In this document: positions 1-6,206 of the stretch, in pieces
Numbering within the stretch: the first letter of the stretch is position 1
Layout of the letters: the number at the start of each line of letters is the position of its first letter
DNA from: Pseudomonadota bacterium
GTDB taxonomy: Bacteria; Pseudomonadota; Alphaproteobacteria; Sphingomonadales; SMXR01
Assembly: GCA_022568115.1 (NCBI GenBank)
Contig: JADFFP010000040.1
Coordinates: 1-8,577 of the forward strand
Length of the DNA: 8,577 bases
Direction of reading: 5' to 3'
Program-made: the position numbers and the translations under genes
The notes under the pieces: generated by a model
Database searches by the model: none
The model's input: the letters and a program-made list of their open reading frames with translations, nothing else
What the model was told of the DNA's origin: nothing

Positions 1-77
1 ATGAGACCCGCACGATCCGCGGCACCGCCTGCCGCCAGAGCGACGGCGCCTGGGTGATTGTCGATACCGGCTCGTAA
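1..77 (+). CDS. C-terminal end of a small surface antigen (RT0821/Lpp0805-like), partial
   Basis: An open frame enters from the left edge (first full codon at base 3) and stops at TAA 75-77, giving about 24 residues. The tail contains GTACRQSDGAWVIV. This resembles the C-terminal GTACRQ-DG-W-I signature of RT0821/Lpp0805-type outer-membrane surface proteins, which usually carry a lipoprotein signal and a glycine-zipper segment upstream. Those parts lie outside the window, so the family assignment rests on this motif alone. The reading frame is well supported by the sensible motif and by the close start of the next gene (29 bases on). The function of the family is poorly known; an envelope location is inferred from relatives. 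Confidence 0.6.
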   Translation, partial: ETRTIRGTACRQSDGAWVIVDTGS

Positions 78-106
78 AACCCTTAAATCCCCTGTAAAAG
101 ACCCTT

Positions 107-982
107 ATGGGGGGAAAAGTACCGAAACCCAAAGAGTTCCGCTTCTGGCGGCTGTTGAAGCAGGCCTTCAAGGCCTACGGGCGCGACAACATGTACGTTT
201 ACGCCGGCAACATGGCGTTTCTCGGCATGCTGGCGGTGTTTCCCTTTTTGATCGTCCTGATCTCGCTGTCCGCCCTGATCGGCCAGACCGAGGCCGGCAA
301 CCAGTTCCTGGACTATGTTTTCGCCAACCTGCCGGACAATGTAACGGCGCAAATCCGCGGCCCGGTCGATACGGTGCTGGCCGAGACCACCGGCAACATC
401 CTGACCATCAGCATCATCGTCGCCCTGTGGACCACCATCCGCGGCGTCAATGCCGCCCGGATCGCGGTGATGAAGGCCTACGGGTTGACGTTCAAAAAAA
501 CCTCCCATGCGCTCTTGAGCGTGCTGGTCGATCTGGGCCTGGTGCTGGGGGCGGTTTTCCTGATCCTGGTGACATTATTCGTGCTGGTCACCGGCCCGGC
601 GGTGCTGACGGCGGTTGAGCGCTGGCTGCCGGCGGAGGTCGAGATCGTCCAGTACTGGGACCTGTCGCGCTTTATCATCAGCCCGGCAGTCCTTTATATC
701 GCCCTTTTCAGCCTCTATTTCCTGTTCGTCCCGAAATACGGGAACCGGGTTTATCACCATGCGCCCGGGGCGCTGCTGTCGCTTTTTATCTGGTTTCTGA
801 TGGCCGGCGCCTTTTCCCTGTTCCTCAGGTTCTCCGGGGAACTGAGTTTGCTGTACGGGTCGCTGACCGGGGTGATCATTTTGCAGCTGTTTTTGTTCTT
901 TTTAAGCCTGGGATTCCTGCTCGGCGCTGAACTCAACGGGCGCTATACCGGGGAATCTCCGGCAAAAGCCGGAAAAGCCTAA
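107..982 (+). CDS. YihY/virulence factor BrkB family inner-membrane protein
   Basis: A polytopic membrane protein of 291 residues. It has a cytoplasmic basic N-terminus (residues 1-30) and about six hydrophobic segments, near 34-57, 99-116, 135-163, 186-208, 218-240 and 250-275. Family marks are the early YAGNMAFLGMLAVFPFL stretch, the central TIRGVNAA segment and the C-terminal YGSLTGVI...LLGAELN block. The length fits the family (about 280-320). YihY proteins were once called ribonuclease BN in error; their transport or envelope role is not settled, so no reaction is assigned. The ATG at 107 has no good Shine-Dalgarno sequence but gives the usual N-terminus. It lies 29 bases after the surface-antigen stop, so the two may be cotranscribed. 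The last codons form a small hairpin (958-973) that lacks a T tract. Confidence 0.88.
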   Translation: MGGKVPKPKEFRFWRLLKQAFKAYGRDNMYVYAGNMAFLGMLAVFPFLIVLISLSALIGQTEAGNQFLDYVFANLPDNVTAQIRGPVDTVLAETTGNILTISIIVALWTTIRGVNAARIAVMKAYGLTFKKTSHALLSVLVDLGLVLGAVFLILVTLFVLVTGPAVLTAVERWLPAEVEIVQYWDLSRFIISPAVLYIALFSLYFLFVPKYGNRVYHHAPGALLSLFIWFLMAGAFSLFLRFSGELSLLYGSLTGVIILQLFLFFLSLGFLLGAELNGRYTGESPAKAGKA

Positions 983-1094
983 AAAATATTGCTTAAAAAG
1001 TCCCCTTTGGTTAGCTTGAGACCGTTGACGGTGACCAATAATTGTGTAAATTGCTCCGCCTGTCCAAATTATGGAGAGAAGGAAGGATCTGAAA
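983..1094 (+). promoter_or_regulatory. Putative fabI promoter region
   Basis: This is the gap between yihY and fabI. A -35-like TTGACG lies at 1025-1030 and a -10-like TAAATT at 1047-1052, with a 16-base spacer. The -35 overlaps a short inverted repeat, ACCGT-TG-ACGGT (1021-1032), that could be an operator half of some kind. The local sequence is richer in A+T than the flanking genes, as expected of a promoter. The ribosome-binding site lies in GGAGAGAAGGAAGG (1073-1086); its GGAAGG ends 8 bases before the ATG at 1095. The boxes are judged by eye only, and a bound regulator is not identified. Confidence 0.4.
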
Positions 1095-1907
1095 ATGGCA
1101 GGAAGTTCATTGATGAAGGGGAAACGCGGCCTGATCATGGGGGTTGCCAATTCCAGGTCGCTGGCCTGGGGCATCGCCAAGGCGGTCGCCGATGCCGGGG
1201 CCGATTTGGCCTTTTCCTACCAGGGCGAGGCTTTGGAAAAGCGCGTCAAGCCGCTGGCCGGGAGCGTCGGCTCCAAACTCGTTTTCCCGTGCGATGTCAC
1301 CGACGAAAAATCGCTCGATGCCCTGTTTGACGCGCTCGCAGCTGAATGGGGCGGCCTCGATTTTGCCGTCCATGCGATCGGCTATTCAGACAAGAACGAG
1401 CTGCGCGGCCGTTATTCCGAAACCAGCCGCGACAACTTCCTGATGACCATGGATATTTCCTGCTATTCGTTCACCGCGCTGGCCCGGCGCGCCCGGAAAT
1501 TGATGAACGCGGGCGGCAGCTTGCTGACCCTGACCTATTTCGGGGCCGAGCGGGTGATCCCCCACTATAACGTCATGGGGGTGGCCAAGGCGGCGCTGGA
1601 AGCGAGCGTCAAATATCTCGCCCAGGATCTCGGCGGTGACGGCATTCGCGTCAATGCCATCTCGGCCGGGCCGATCAAGACCCTGGCGTCCTCGGGGATC
1701 GGCGATTTCCGCTATATCCTGAAATGGAATGAGCTGAACGCCCCGCTCCGCCGCAACGTCACCATCCAGGATGTCGGCGGGGCCGGCTTGTACCTTTTGA
1801 GCGGCCTGTCATCCGGCGTCACCGGTGAGATTCATCACGTCGACGCCGGCTATAACGTCATCGGCATGAAGAGGGAGGACGCCCCCGACATCGCCTACAC
1901 CAAGTGA
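1095..1907 (+). CDS. fabI: Enoyl-[acyl-carrier-protein] reductase (NADH), FabI type
   Basis: Cytoplasmic enzyme of the type II fatty-acid cycle that reduces trans-2-enoyl-ACP to acyl-ACP with NAD(P)H. The 270-residue protein is an SDR-fold reductase. The nucleotide loop is [11 protein letters not shown] (16-26), and FabI's catalytic Tyr-x6-Lys appears in YNVMGVAK (Tyr158, Lys165), with the second conserved Tyr148 in [25 protein letters not shown] (188-202) and the C-terminal DAGYN-IG are also typical. Gly96, Met161 and Phe205 match by motif the E. coli positions where triclosan-resistance changes occur (Gly93, Met159, Phe203), so nothing there suggests resistance. I chose ATG 1095 over the in-frame ATG 1071 because the strong purine-rich site at 1073-1086 would be coding if 1071 were used and is well spaced from 1095. 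aroC follows 11 bases after the stop. Confidence 0.96.
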   Translation: MAGSSLMKGKRGLIMGVANSRSLAWGIAKAVADAGADLAFSYQGEALEKRVKPLAGSVGSKLVFPCDVTDEKSLDALFDALAAEWGGLDFAVHAIGYSDKNELRGRYSETSRDNFLMTMDISCYSFTALARRARKLMNAGGSLLTLTYFGAERVIPHYNVMGVAKAALEASVKYLAQDLGGDGIRVNAISAGPIKTLASSGIGDFRYILKWNELNAPLRRNVTIQDVGGAGLYLLSGLSSGVTGEIHHVDAGYNVIGMKREDAPDIAYTK

Positions 1908-1918
1908 GGCCCCAGGCT

Positions 1919-2989
1919 ATGTCCTTCAACACTTTTGGCCGTCTGTTCCGCTTTACCACCTGGGGCGAATCGCACGGGCCGGCGATCGGCTGCGTGGTCG
2001 ACGGCTGCCCGCCGAATATCCCTTTGAATGAAGCCGATATCCAGCTGTGGCTGGACCAACGGCGGCCCGGCGCCTCGAAGCTCACCAGCCAGCGTAAAGA
2101 GCCCGATACCATCGAAATCCTCTCCGGGGTCTTTGAGGGCAAAACCACCGGCCATCCGATCTCACTTTTGATCAAAAACGAGGATGCCAGGCCCGGGGAC
2201 TATGATGAGATCAGGGGCAAGTTCCGCCCCGGCCACGCCGATTTCACCTACCACGCCAAATACGGAATTTATGATTATCGCGGCGGCGGGCGTGCTTCAG
2301 CGCGGGAAACCGCGTGCCGGGTGGCGGCCGGTGCGATCGCCCGGAAAATCCTCGGCGCCAAGGTGACGATCCGCGCAGCACTCGTGCAAATCGGGCCGAT
2401 GACCATTGACCGGAAAAATTTTGATTGGGACGTGGTGGCGAAAAACATTTTGTTCTGCCCCGATAAGGAAGCGCTGCGGCCGTGGCAAGAAGCGCTGGTG
2501 AAAATCAGAAAAGAAGGCGATTCCTACGGCGGGGTGGTTGAGGTTGAGGCGACCGGCTTACCCGTTGGCCTGGGCGCGCCCCACTATGCCAAGCTCGATC
2601 AGGATATCGCCTCGGCGATGATGTCGATCCACGCCTCAAAAGGGGTTGAGATCGGCGCCGGGTTCGAGGCCTCCTCGCTCAAAGGCTCCGAAAATGCCGA
2701 CGAAATCCGCATCGGCAACGACGGCCCGCGCTTTCTATCTAATAACGCCGGTGGCACTCTCGGCGGCATCTCGACCGGCCAGCCGCTCCTCGCCCGGGTC
2801 GCGTTCAAACCAACCTCCTCGATATTGATACCGCAAAAGACCATCGACAGCTCCGGCAAAGAGACCGAGATCATCACCAAGGGCCGCCATGACCCGTGCA
2901 TCGCCATCCGCGCGGTGCCGGTCTGCGCGGCCATGATGGCCTGCACCCTCGCTGATCACCTGCTACTTCATAGAGCCCAGTGCGGATAA
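1919..2989 (+). CDS. aroC: Chorismate synthase
   Basis: Last enzyme of the shikimate pathway. It converts 5-enolpyruvylshikimate-3-phosphate to chorismate using reduced FMN, in the cytoplasm as a tetramer. The 356 residues match the bacterial family length. Conserved blocks are GESHGPAIG (16-24, His19), RRPG-S-QRKEPD (48-63), [12 protein letters not shown] (105-116, His106), [11 protein letters not shown] (122-132), [11 protein letters not shown] (236-246) and RHDPC (323-327). The two conserved catalytic histidines and the FMN-contact segments are therefore present. I used ATG 1919, which gives the usual [20 protein letters not shown] start; a GTG at 1904 in the same frame overlaps the fabI stop and would add five residues. 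A modest GAGG precedes the ATG by about 9 bases. It is probably cotranscribed with fabI. No clear terminator follows before the next promoter. Confidence 0.97.
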   Translation: MSFNTFGRLFRFTTWGESHGPAIGCVVDGCPPNIPLNEADIQLWLDQRRPGASKLTSQRKEPDTIEILSGVFEGKTTGHPISLLIKNEDARPGDYDEIRGKFRPGHADFTYHAKYGIYDYRGGGRASARETACRVAAGAIARKILGAKVTIRAALVQIGPMTIDRKNFDWDVVAKNILFCPDKEALRPWQEALVKIRKEGDSYGGVVEVEATGLPVGLGAPHYAKLDQDIASAMMSIHASKGVEIGAGFEASSLKGSENADEIRIGNDGPRFLSNNAGGTLGGISTGQPLLARVAFKPTSSILIPQKTIDSSGKETEIITKGRHDPCIAIRAVPVCAAMMACTLADHLLLHRAQCG

Positions 2990-2999
2990 AAATTTTCCC

Positions 3000-3029
3000 T
3001 TGACATGCAACCTTTTGGTTGCCTATGAA
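3000..3029 (+). promoter_or_regulatory. Promoter with embedded inverted-repeat operator for the ArsR cassette
   Basis: A perfect -35 hexamer TTGACA (3000-3005) and a -10-like TATGAA (3024-3029) are 18 bases apart. Between them lies a perfect inverted repeat, GCAACC-TTTT-GGTTGC (3007-3022), with 6-bp arms. A repressor dimer bound there would cover the promoter spacer and block RNA polymerase. The gene directly downstream is an ArsR-family repressor, so autorepression is the natural reading. The predicted transcript start is near 3036, about 18 bases ahead of the ATG, with GAAAGG as the ribosome-binding site. The promoter begins only 10 bases after the aroC stop. Confidence 0.75.
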
Positions 3030-3053
3030 TATTATACCGAAAGGCGAAAATGA

Positions 3054-3365
3054 ATGGATTATGTCTTCAAAGCCCTGGCCGACCCGACCCGGCGCCTGCT
3101 GCTGGACCGCTTGTATAAAAAGCGCGGCCAGACGCTCAGCGAGCTGTGCGAAGGCTTAAGCATGAGCCGCCAGTCGGTCACCAAACATCTGAACATTCTG
3201 GAAGAGGTCAACCTGGTCACGGTGGTCTGGAAGGGGCGCGAGAAACTGCATTACCTGAACCCGATCCCGATCCGCGAGATCAGCCACCGCTGGGTGTCGA
3301 AATACACCAAGCGCCGCGCCGACGCGCTTCTGGACCTTAAATCAAAAGTGGAGAATAAAAAATGA
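3054..3365 (+). CDS. ArsR-family winged-helix transcriptional regulator
   Basis: A 103-residue DNA-binding repressor. It opens with FKALADPTRRLLLDRL (5-20), the standard ArsR entry helix. The helix-turn-helix is around TLSELCEGLSMSRQSVTKHL (27-46), and the wing is VTVVWKGREKLHYLNP (55-70). The metal-sensing ELCVCDL motif of ArsR/SmtB sensors is not present (ELCEGL, a single Cys32), so metal sensing is unlikely. It belongs to the group of ArsR regulators paired with SRPBCC/AHSA1 genes. The ATG at 3054 follows GAAAGG by about 10 bases. The stop overlaps the next start in ATGA (3362-3365), which implies translational coupling. It probably represses its own operon through the inverted repeat at 3007-3022; the inducer cannot be told from sequence. 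Confidence 0.92.
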   Translation: MDYVFKALADPTRRLLLDRLYKKRGQTLSELCEGLSMSRQSVTKHLNILEEVNLVTVVWKGREKLHYLNPIPIREISHRWVSKYTKRRADALLDLKSKVENKK

Positions 3366-3817
3366 CTGCTAAACCCGAATTTAACTACGTCACCTTTATC
3401 GATGCGCCGCGGGAAAAAGTCTGGCAGGCGCTGACCGAGCCGGAATTCACCAAGCGCTACTGGTTCAATTCAACCGTAGAATCCGATTGGAAGGAAGGCT
3501 CGGATTACACCTTCCGGGTCCCTGATGACAAGGGCGGAGAGCGGGTTGTTCTGACCGGAAAAATTATCAAAGTGGATAAGCCCAAAGAGCTTGTCTATCA
3601 GTTCACCGCGCCCTGGAACGAAGCGGCCAGGGACGAGGATTCCACGGTTCAGTTCCTGCTGGAAGAAATCGAAGGCATGACCAAGCTGTCGGTTCGCCAT
3701 TATGATTTCCAGGAGGGCAGTATCCTGATCGGCGAGATTTCCAGCGGCTGGCCGATGGTCCTCTCGGGCCTGAAAACCCTGCTGGAATCGGGCAAAGAGC
3801 TGAACCTTTCACATTAA
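3362..3817 (+). CDS. SRPBCC / AHSA1 (Aha1 C-terminal-like) domain protein
   Basis: A 151-residue single-domain START-like fold protein with a deep hydrophobic ligand cavity. Typical signatures are YVTFIDAPREKVWQALTEP (9-27), which is the first strand and helix; KRYWF (31-35); GKIIKVDKPKELVYQF (66-81); and the C-terminal GEISSGWPMVLSGLKTLLESG (124-144) helix. Proteins of this type next to ArsR regulators have no fixed reaction; small hydrophobic ligand binding or a stress role is inferred from the fold only. Its ATG overlaps the regulator stop, with GGAG about 8 bases upstream inside that gene. It therefore forms one transcription and translation unit with the regulator. The ligand is unknown. 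Confidence 0.9.
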   Translation: MTAKPEFNYVTFIDAPREKVWQALTEPEFTKRYWFNSTVESDWKEGSDYTFRVPDDKGGERVVLTGKIIKVDKPKELVYQFTAPWNEAARDEDSTVQFLLEEIEGMTKLSVRHYDFQEGSILIGEISSGWPMVLSGLKTLLESGKELNLSH

Positions 3818-3831
3818 AAAGGGGGTCGAAA

Positions 3832-4269
3832 ATGTTTAAAAAACCGCAGTTTTATTTGTACGCTCTTGGGGGTTGGGTGTTGTTGACCAATTTTGGACAC
3901 ACCTTTTTAGGGATCCCCAGCCTTTTAAATCAGGCTGCCGATCCCAGCTCAGACAAATTTGAGGCATTCGGCGCCATGATAGCCCAAACCAAAGTGGGAT
4001 ATTTCGAATACAATATTTTTGATTTGTTTTTCCTTGGGATGCTGGGAATTACATTGTTCCTGGGTTTTTCAGCTCTGGTTTCTTTTTGGGTAGCTCTAAA
4101 GGGAAACAAAGAGATGCTTGCGCAATTCTCGCTGTTGAGCCTTGTTTTCTGGGGTTTTGCCTTCCTGGCAAGTTTGCTTTTTTACCCTGTCGACAACATG
4201 GTGGTCATTGCCCTTGGTGCATTTTTATTCTCAATTCTGGCGTTTTGGCGGGCCCGGAAAGAGACCTAA
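3832..4269 (+). CDS. Small four-helix membrane protein, function unknown
   Basis: 145 residues, strongly hydrophobic, with likely membrane helices near 7-28, 63-89, 97-118 and 121-139. A soluble loop (about 30-60) lies between the first two, and the C-terminus is basic (WRARKET). The first helix holds NFGHTFLGIPSLL. A GHT-F-G-P motif of this kind occurs in some uncharacterised bacterial membrane proteins, possibly the LIC_13387 group, but I am not certain of that match. It starts 14 bases after the SRPBCC gene behind AAAGGGGGT, so it is the third gene of the cassette. Base use stands out: two 60-base stretches counted by hand (3841-3900 and 4021-4080) give about 42-45% G+C, well below neighbouring genes, which suggests a recent or different origin. 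It ends 10 bases from the convergent tlyA gene. Confidence 0.8.
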   Translation: MFKKPQFYLYALGGWVLLTNFGHTFLGIPSLLNQAADPSSDKFEAFGAMIAQTKVGYFEYNIFDLFFLGMLGITLFLGFSALVSFWVALKGNKEMLAQFSLLSLVFWGFAFLASLLFYPVDNMVVIALGAFLFSILAFWRARKET

Positions 4270-4289
4270 AAAAACCGAGTTATGCCCGG
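4268..4289 (-). terminator. Intrinsic terminator of the xseB-ispA-tlyA operon
   Basis: Read on the minus strand, the end of tlyA forms CCGGG-CATAA-CTCGG (4289 to 4275), a 5-bp stem with one G-U pair. Seven T residues (4274-4268) follow directly. The loop overlaps the tlyA stop codon. The stem is short, but the uninterrupted T tract makes termination plausible. It does not work as a terminator in the opposite direction, because no T run follows the hairpin on the + strand. Confidence 0.5.
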
Positions 4290-5026
4290 CGCGCGGCGAT
4301 CAGAAATTCGATATTGCCCTTGGGGCCGGTGATCGGGCTTTGGGTCACGCCGAGAACTTCAACCCCGCCCAGGCCCTCAAACCAGGCCTTGATGTCCTCC
4401 ACAACCTCCCGGTGAAGGGCCGGGTCCCGGACCACGCCGCCCTTGCCGACCCGGCCCTTGCCGATCTCGAACTGCGGCTTGATCAGCGCGATCACCAGCC
4501 CGCCCGGTTTCAGGAGCGCAAGCGGCGCGGGAAGGATGGTTTTCAGGGAAATAAAGCTGGCGTCGCAAACAATTGCATCGATGGCTTCAGGAATATCCTC
4601 ACTGGTCAAATAGCGGGCGTTGATCCCTTCCATGACCACCACGCGCCGATCGTTCCGGAGCGACCAGTCGAGCTGGCCCTTGCCGACATCGACGGCATAA
4701 ACCTTCGCTGCGCCCCCCTTCAGCGCGACATCGCTAAACCCGCCGGTCGAGGCGCCAATATCGAGAACGGTCTTTCCCGCCAGCGAGAGATTGAAATGAT
4801 CCAGCGCGTGGGCCAGCTTGACCCCGCCGCGGCTGACCCACGGATGGTCCTTTTGCTTGAGGCTGAGCGGCGCGTCTTCGGCGACCGGCTGGCCGGGCTT
4901 TTTTATCTGCTGGTCCTCGAGATAAACGCCGCCAGCCATAATCAGGGCCTGGGCGCGGCTCCGCGAGGGGGCCAGGCCCTGCCTGACCAGCGCTTCGTCA
5001 GCCCTCAGTTTTCCTGACTTTTTCAT
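4280..5026 (-). CDS. tlyA: TlyA-family rRNA 2'-O-methyltransferase (S4 domain plus FtsJ-like fold)
   Basis: A SAM-dependent methyltransferase of 248 residues; characterised TlyA proteins methylate ribose 2'-hydroxyls in 16S and 23S rRNA. The old label haemolysin is historical. An N-terminal S4 RNA-binding domain (about 7-65, RADEALVRQGLAPSRSRAQA) is followed by SRGGVKLAHAL (65-75) and the SAM-binding VLDIGASTGGFSD (87-99). The K-D-K-E catalytic tetrad of 2'-O-methyltransferases is visible as Lys70, Asp155 (CDASFIS), Lys183 (KPQFEIGK) and Glu240 (GNIEFL). The ATG at 5026-5024 is 11 bases from the ispA stop. Its G-rich Shine-Dalgarno region can pair with CCCC just before the ATG, so translation may depend on ribosomes arriving from ispA. 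In many alphaproteobacteria this gene follows dxs; here it follows ispA directly. Confidence 0.94.
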   Translation of the reverse strand: MKKSGKLRADEALVRQGLAPSRSRAQALIMAGGVYLEDQQIKKPGQPVAEDAPLSLKQKDHPWVSRGGVKLAHALDHFNLSLAGKTVLDIGASTGGFSDVALKGGAAKVYAVDVGKGQLDWSLRNDRRVVVMEGINARYLTSEDIPEAIDAIVCDASFISLKTILPAPLALLKPGGLVIALIKPQFEIGKGRVGKGGVVRDPALHREVVEDIKAWFEGLGGVEVLGVTQSPITGPKGNIEFLIAARRA

Positions 5027-5040
5027 GGGGAGCCCCCCTA
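5027..5040 (-). promoter_or_regulatory. Hairpin-sequestered ribosome-binding site at the ispA-tlyA junction
   Basis: On the minus strand the ispA stop TAG runs into six G residues (5038-5033), then CT, then CCCC (5030-5027), then the tlyA ATG. The G run is the only candidate Shine-Dalgarno element. It can form a 4-bp all-GC stem (GGGG 5038-5035 with CCCC 5030-5027, 4-base loop). Ribosomes ending at the ispA stop would open it, a classic arrangement for translational coupling. This is inferred from base pairing only. Confidence 0.4.
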
Positions 5041-5934
5041 CTTGCGCCGCTCCAGCACATACCGGGCCAGCGCCCGCAGCAACAGCGCCTTGCCGCCAAA
5101 ATCCTCGAGATGTTCAATCGCCTGTTTGGCCAGCATTTCCGCTTGCTGGCGGGCGCGCTCCAGCCCCATCAGGGAAACAAATGTGGCCTTGCCGCGGCCG
5201 GCATCCTTTTGGGTCGCCTTGCCGGTTTCTTCCGGCGATCCCTCGTAATCCAGCAGGTCGTCGGTAATCTGGAACGCCAGTCCCAAATCGCGGGCATAAC
5301 CATGCAGCAACTGGCGTTTTTGTTTGCTGGCCTTGCTGAGGATCGCTCCCGCTTCGGCGGAAAAAGCAATCAGGGCGCCGGTTTTCATCTGCTGCAGGCG
5401 CGTTACCTCGCCGATGTTCAAATCCTCGCCCTCGGACGCCAGGTCGATCATCTGGCCGCCAACCATGCCATGGATGCCGGACGCTTGGGCGAGCTCCATG
5501 ATCAGTTCACAGCGCACATTGGCGTCCCGGTGGGTGTCGGGGCTGCTGAGGATTTCAAACGCCAGGGTTTGCAGCCCGTCCCCGGCCAGGATTGCCGCAG
5601 CCTCGCCAAACGCTTTGTGGGCGGTGGGTTTGCCGCGCCGCAAATCGTCGTTATCCATGGCCGGTAAATCATCGTGGATCAGGGAATAGGTATGGATGCA
5701 CTCGATCGCGACCGCGACGTTAATGGCCCGGGATTTGTCCACCTCAAAGAGGTCCGCCGAGGCCACCACCAGGAACGGGCGCAGCCGTTTGCCGCCGGCG
5801 AACAGCGAATAGCGCATCGCTTCAAACAGCTGGCTTTCGGCGCCCTTGGGCGTTTTCAGCAGCTTGTCGAGGCGTTTATCCACGGCCTCGGAGGTGGAGC
5901 GCATGGCTTTTTCCAGAAAGGTTGAATTGTTCAC
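5038..5934 (-). CDS. ispA: Farnesyl diphosphate synthase-type polyprenyl synthetase
   Basis: Condenses dimethylallyl or geranyl diphosphate with isopentenyl diphosphate to make C15 farnesyl diphosphate, the precursor for undecaprenyl phosphate, quinone tails and hopanoids. The 298 residues show GGKRLRP (47-53), the first Asp-rich motif DDLPAMDNDD (88-97) in the long DDxxxxD form of bacterial farnesyl synthases, QMKTGALI (182-189), and the second motif DDLLD (225-229) after FQIT. The block ahead of the first motif (ECIHTYSLIHDD) closely resembles E. coli IspA, favouring C15 over C20 product, though chain length is not proven. The chosen start is GTG at 5934-5932, 5 bases after the xseB stop, with TAAGG ahead; it gives the family-typical distance to GGKRLRP. 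An in-frame ATG at 5904 would shorten the protein by ten residues. Confidence 0.94.
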   Translation of the reverse strand: MNNSTFLEKAMRSTSEAVDKRLDKLLKTPKGAESQLFEAMRYSLFAGGKRLRPFLVVASADLFEVDKSRAINVAVAIECIHTYSLIHDDLPAMDNDDLRRGKPTAHKAFGEAAAILAGDGLQTLAFEILSSPDTHRDANVRCELIMELAQASGIHGMVGGQMIDLASEGEDLNIGEVTRLQQMKTGALIAFSAEAGAILSKASKQKRQLLHGYARDLGLAFQITDDLLDYEGSPEETGKATQKDAGRGKATFVSLMGLERARQQAEMLAKQAIEHLEDFGGKALLLRALARYVLERRK

Positions 5935-5939
5935 CGGCC

Positions 5940-6206
5940 TTAGCCCTGTTCGCCGTCAAAAGGTTCGGCGCCGGTCGGCTTGCCATCCTCATCCAGGGTA
6001 ATTTTCTCGATTCTCGCCTGGGCGCTTTTCAGTTTGTCCTCGCAATGACGCTTGAGCCAGGTGCCGCGGGTATAGACCTCGATACTTTCCTCCAGGCTGG
6101 TGTCCCCGGATTCCAGCTTTGAGACGATCTCCTCGAGCGCTTTCAGCGCCTCTTCGAAGGTCAGTTTCCTGATCCCGTCCGGTATTTTCTGGTCAACCTT
6201 GGTCAT
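5940..6206 (-). CDS. xseB: Exodeoxyribonuclease VII small subunit
   Basis: Small helical partner of XseA in exonuclease VII, which degrades single-stranded DNA from both ends during repair. The 88-residue product carries the family core [20 protein letters not shown] (15-34) followed by D-SLEESI-VY-RG and a helix rich in Lys and Glu that ends in SAQARIEKI, which is the usual coiled-coil hairpin. The start is uncertain. ATG 6206-6204 gives the normal N-terminus, but its upstream AGG is immediately adjacent; an in-frame TTG at 6218 would add four residues. It is the first gene of the minus-strand operon with ispA and tlyA, the xseB-ispA adjacency being widespread in proteobacteria. The xseA gene is not in the window. 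Confidence 0.92.
   Translation of the reverse strand: MTKVDQKIPDGIRKLTFEEALKALEEIVSKLESGDTSLEESIEVYTRGTWLKRHCEDKLKSAQARIEKITLDEDGKPTGAEPFDGEQG

Noticed and set aside
958..973. TCCGGC-AAAA-GCCGGA hairpin as a yihY terminator
   Set aside because: The stem lies inside the last yihY codons and is followed by A residues rather than T on the + strand; no T tract follows on the minus strand either.
1071..1094. Upstream ATG as the fabI start
   Set aside because: It would turn the strong purine-rich ribosome-binding site for ATG 1095 into codons and add eight residues (MERRKDLK) not typical of FabI.
3054..3365. Arsenic or metal sensing by the ArsR-family protein
   Set aside because: The ELCVCDL-type metal motif is replaced by ELCEGL, with only one cysteine in the protein, and no arsenic-resistance gene lies nearby.
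4142..5017. 291-codon + strand open frame opposite tlyA
   Set aside because: It begins inside the membrane gene, lies antisense to a full-length TlyA with all catalytic residues, and its translation has no recognisable domain. High-GC codon bias makes such long antisense frames common.
5110..5667. 185-codon + strand frame inside ispA
   Set aside because: Antisense to a polyprenyl synthetase with both Asp-rich motifs intact; the translation has no meaningful motif.
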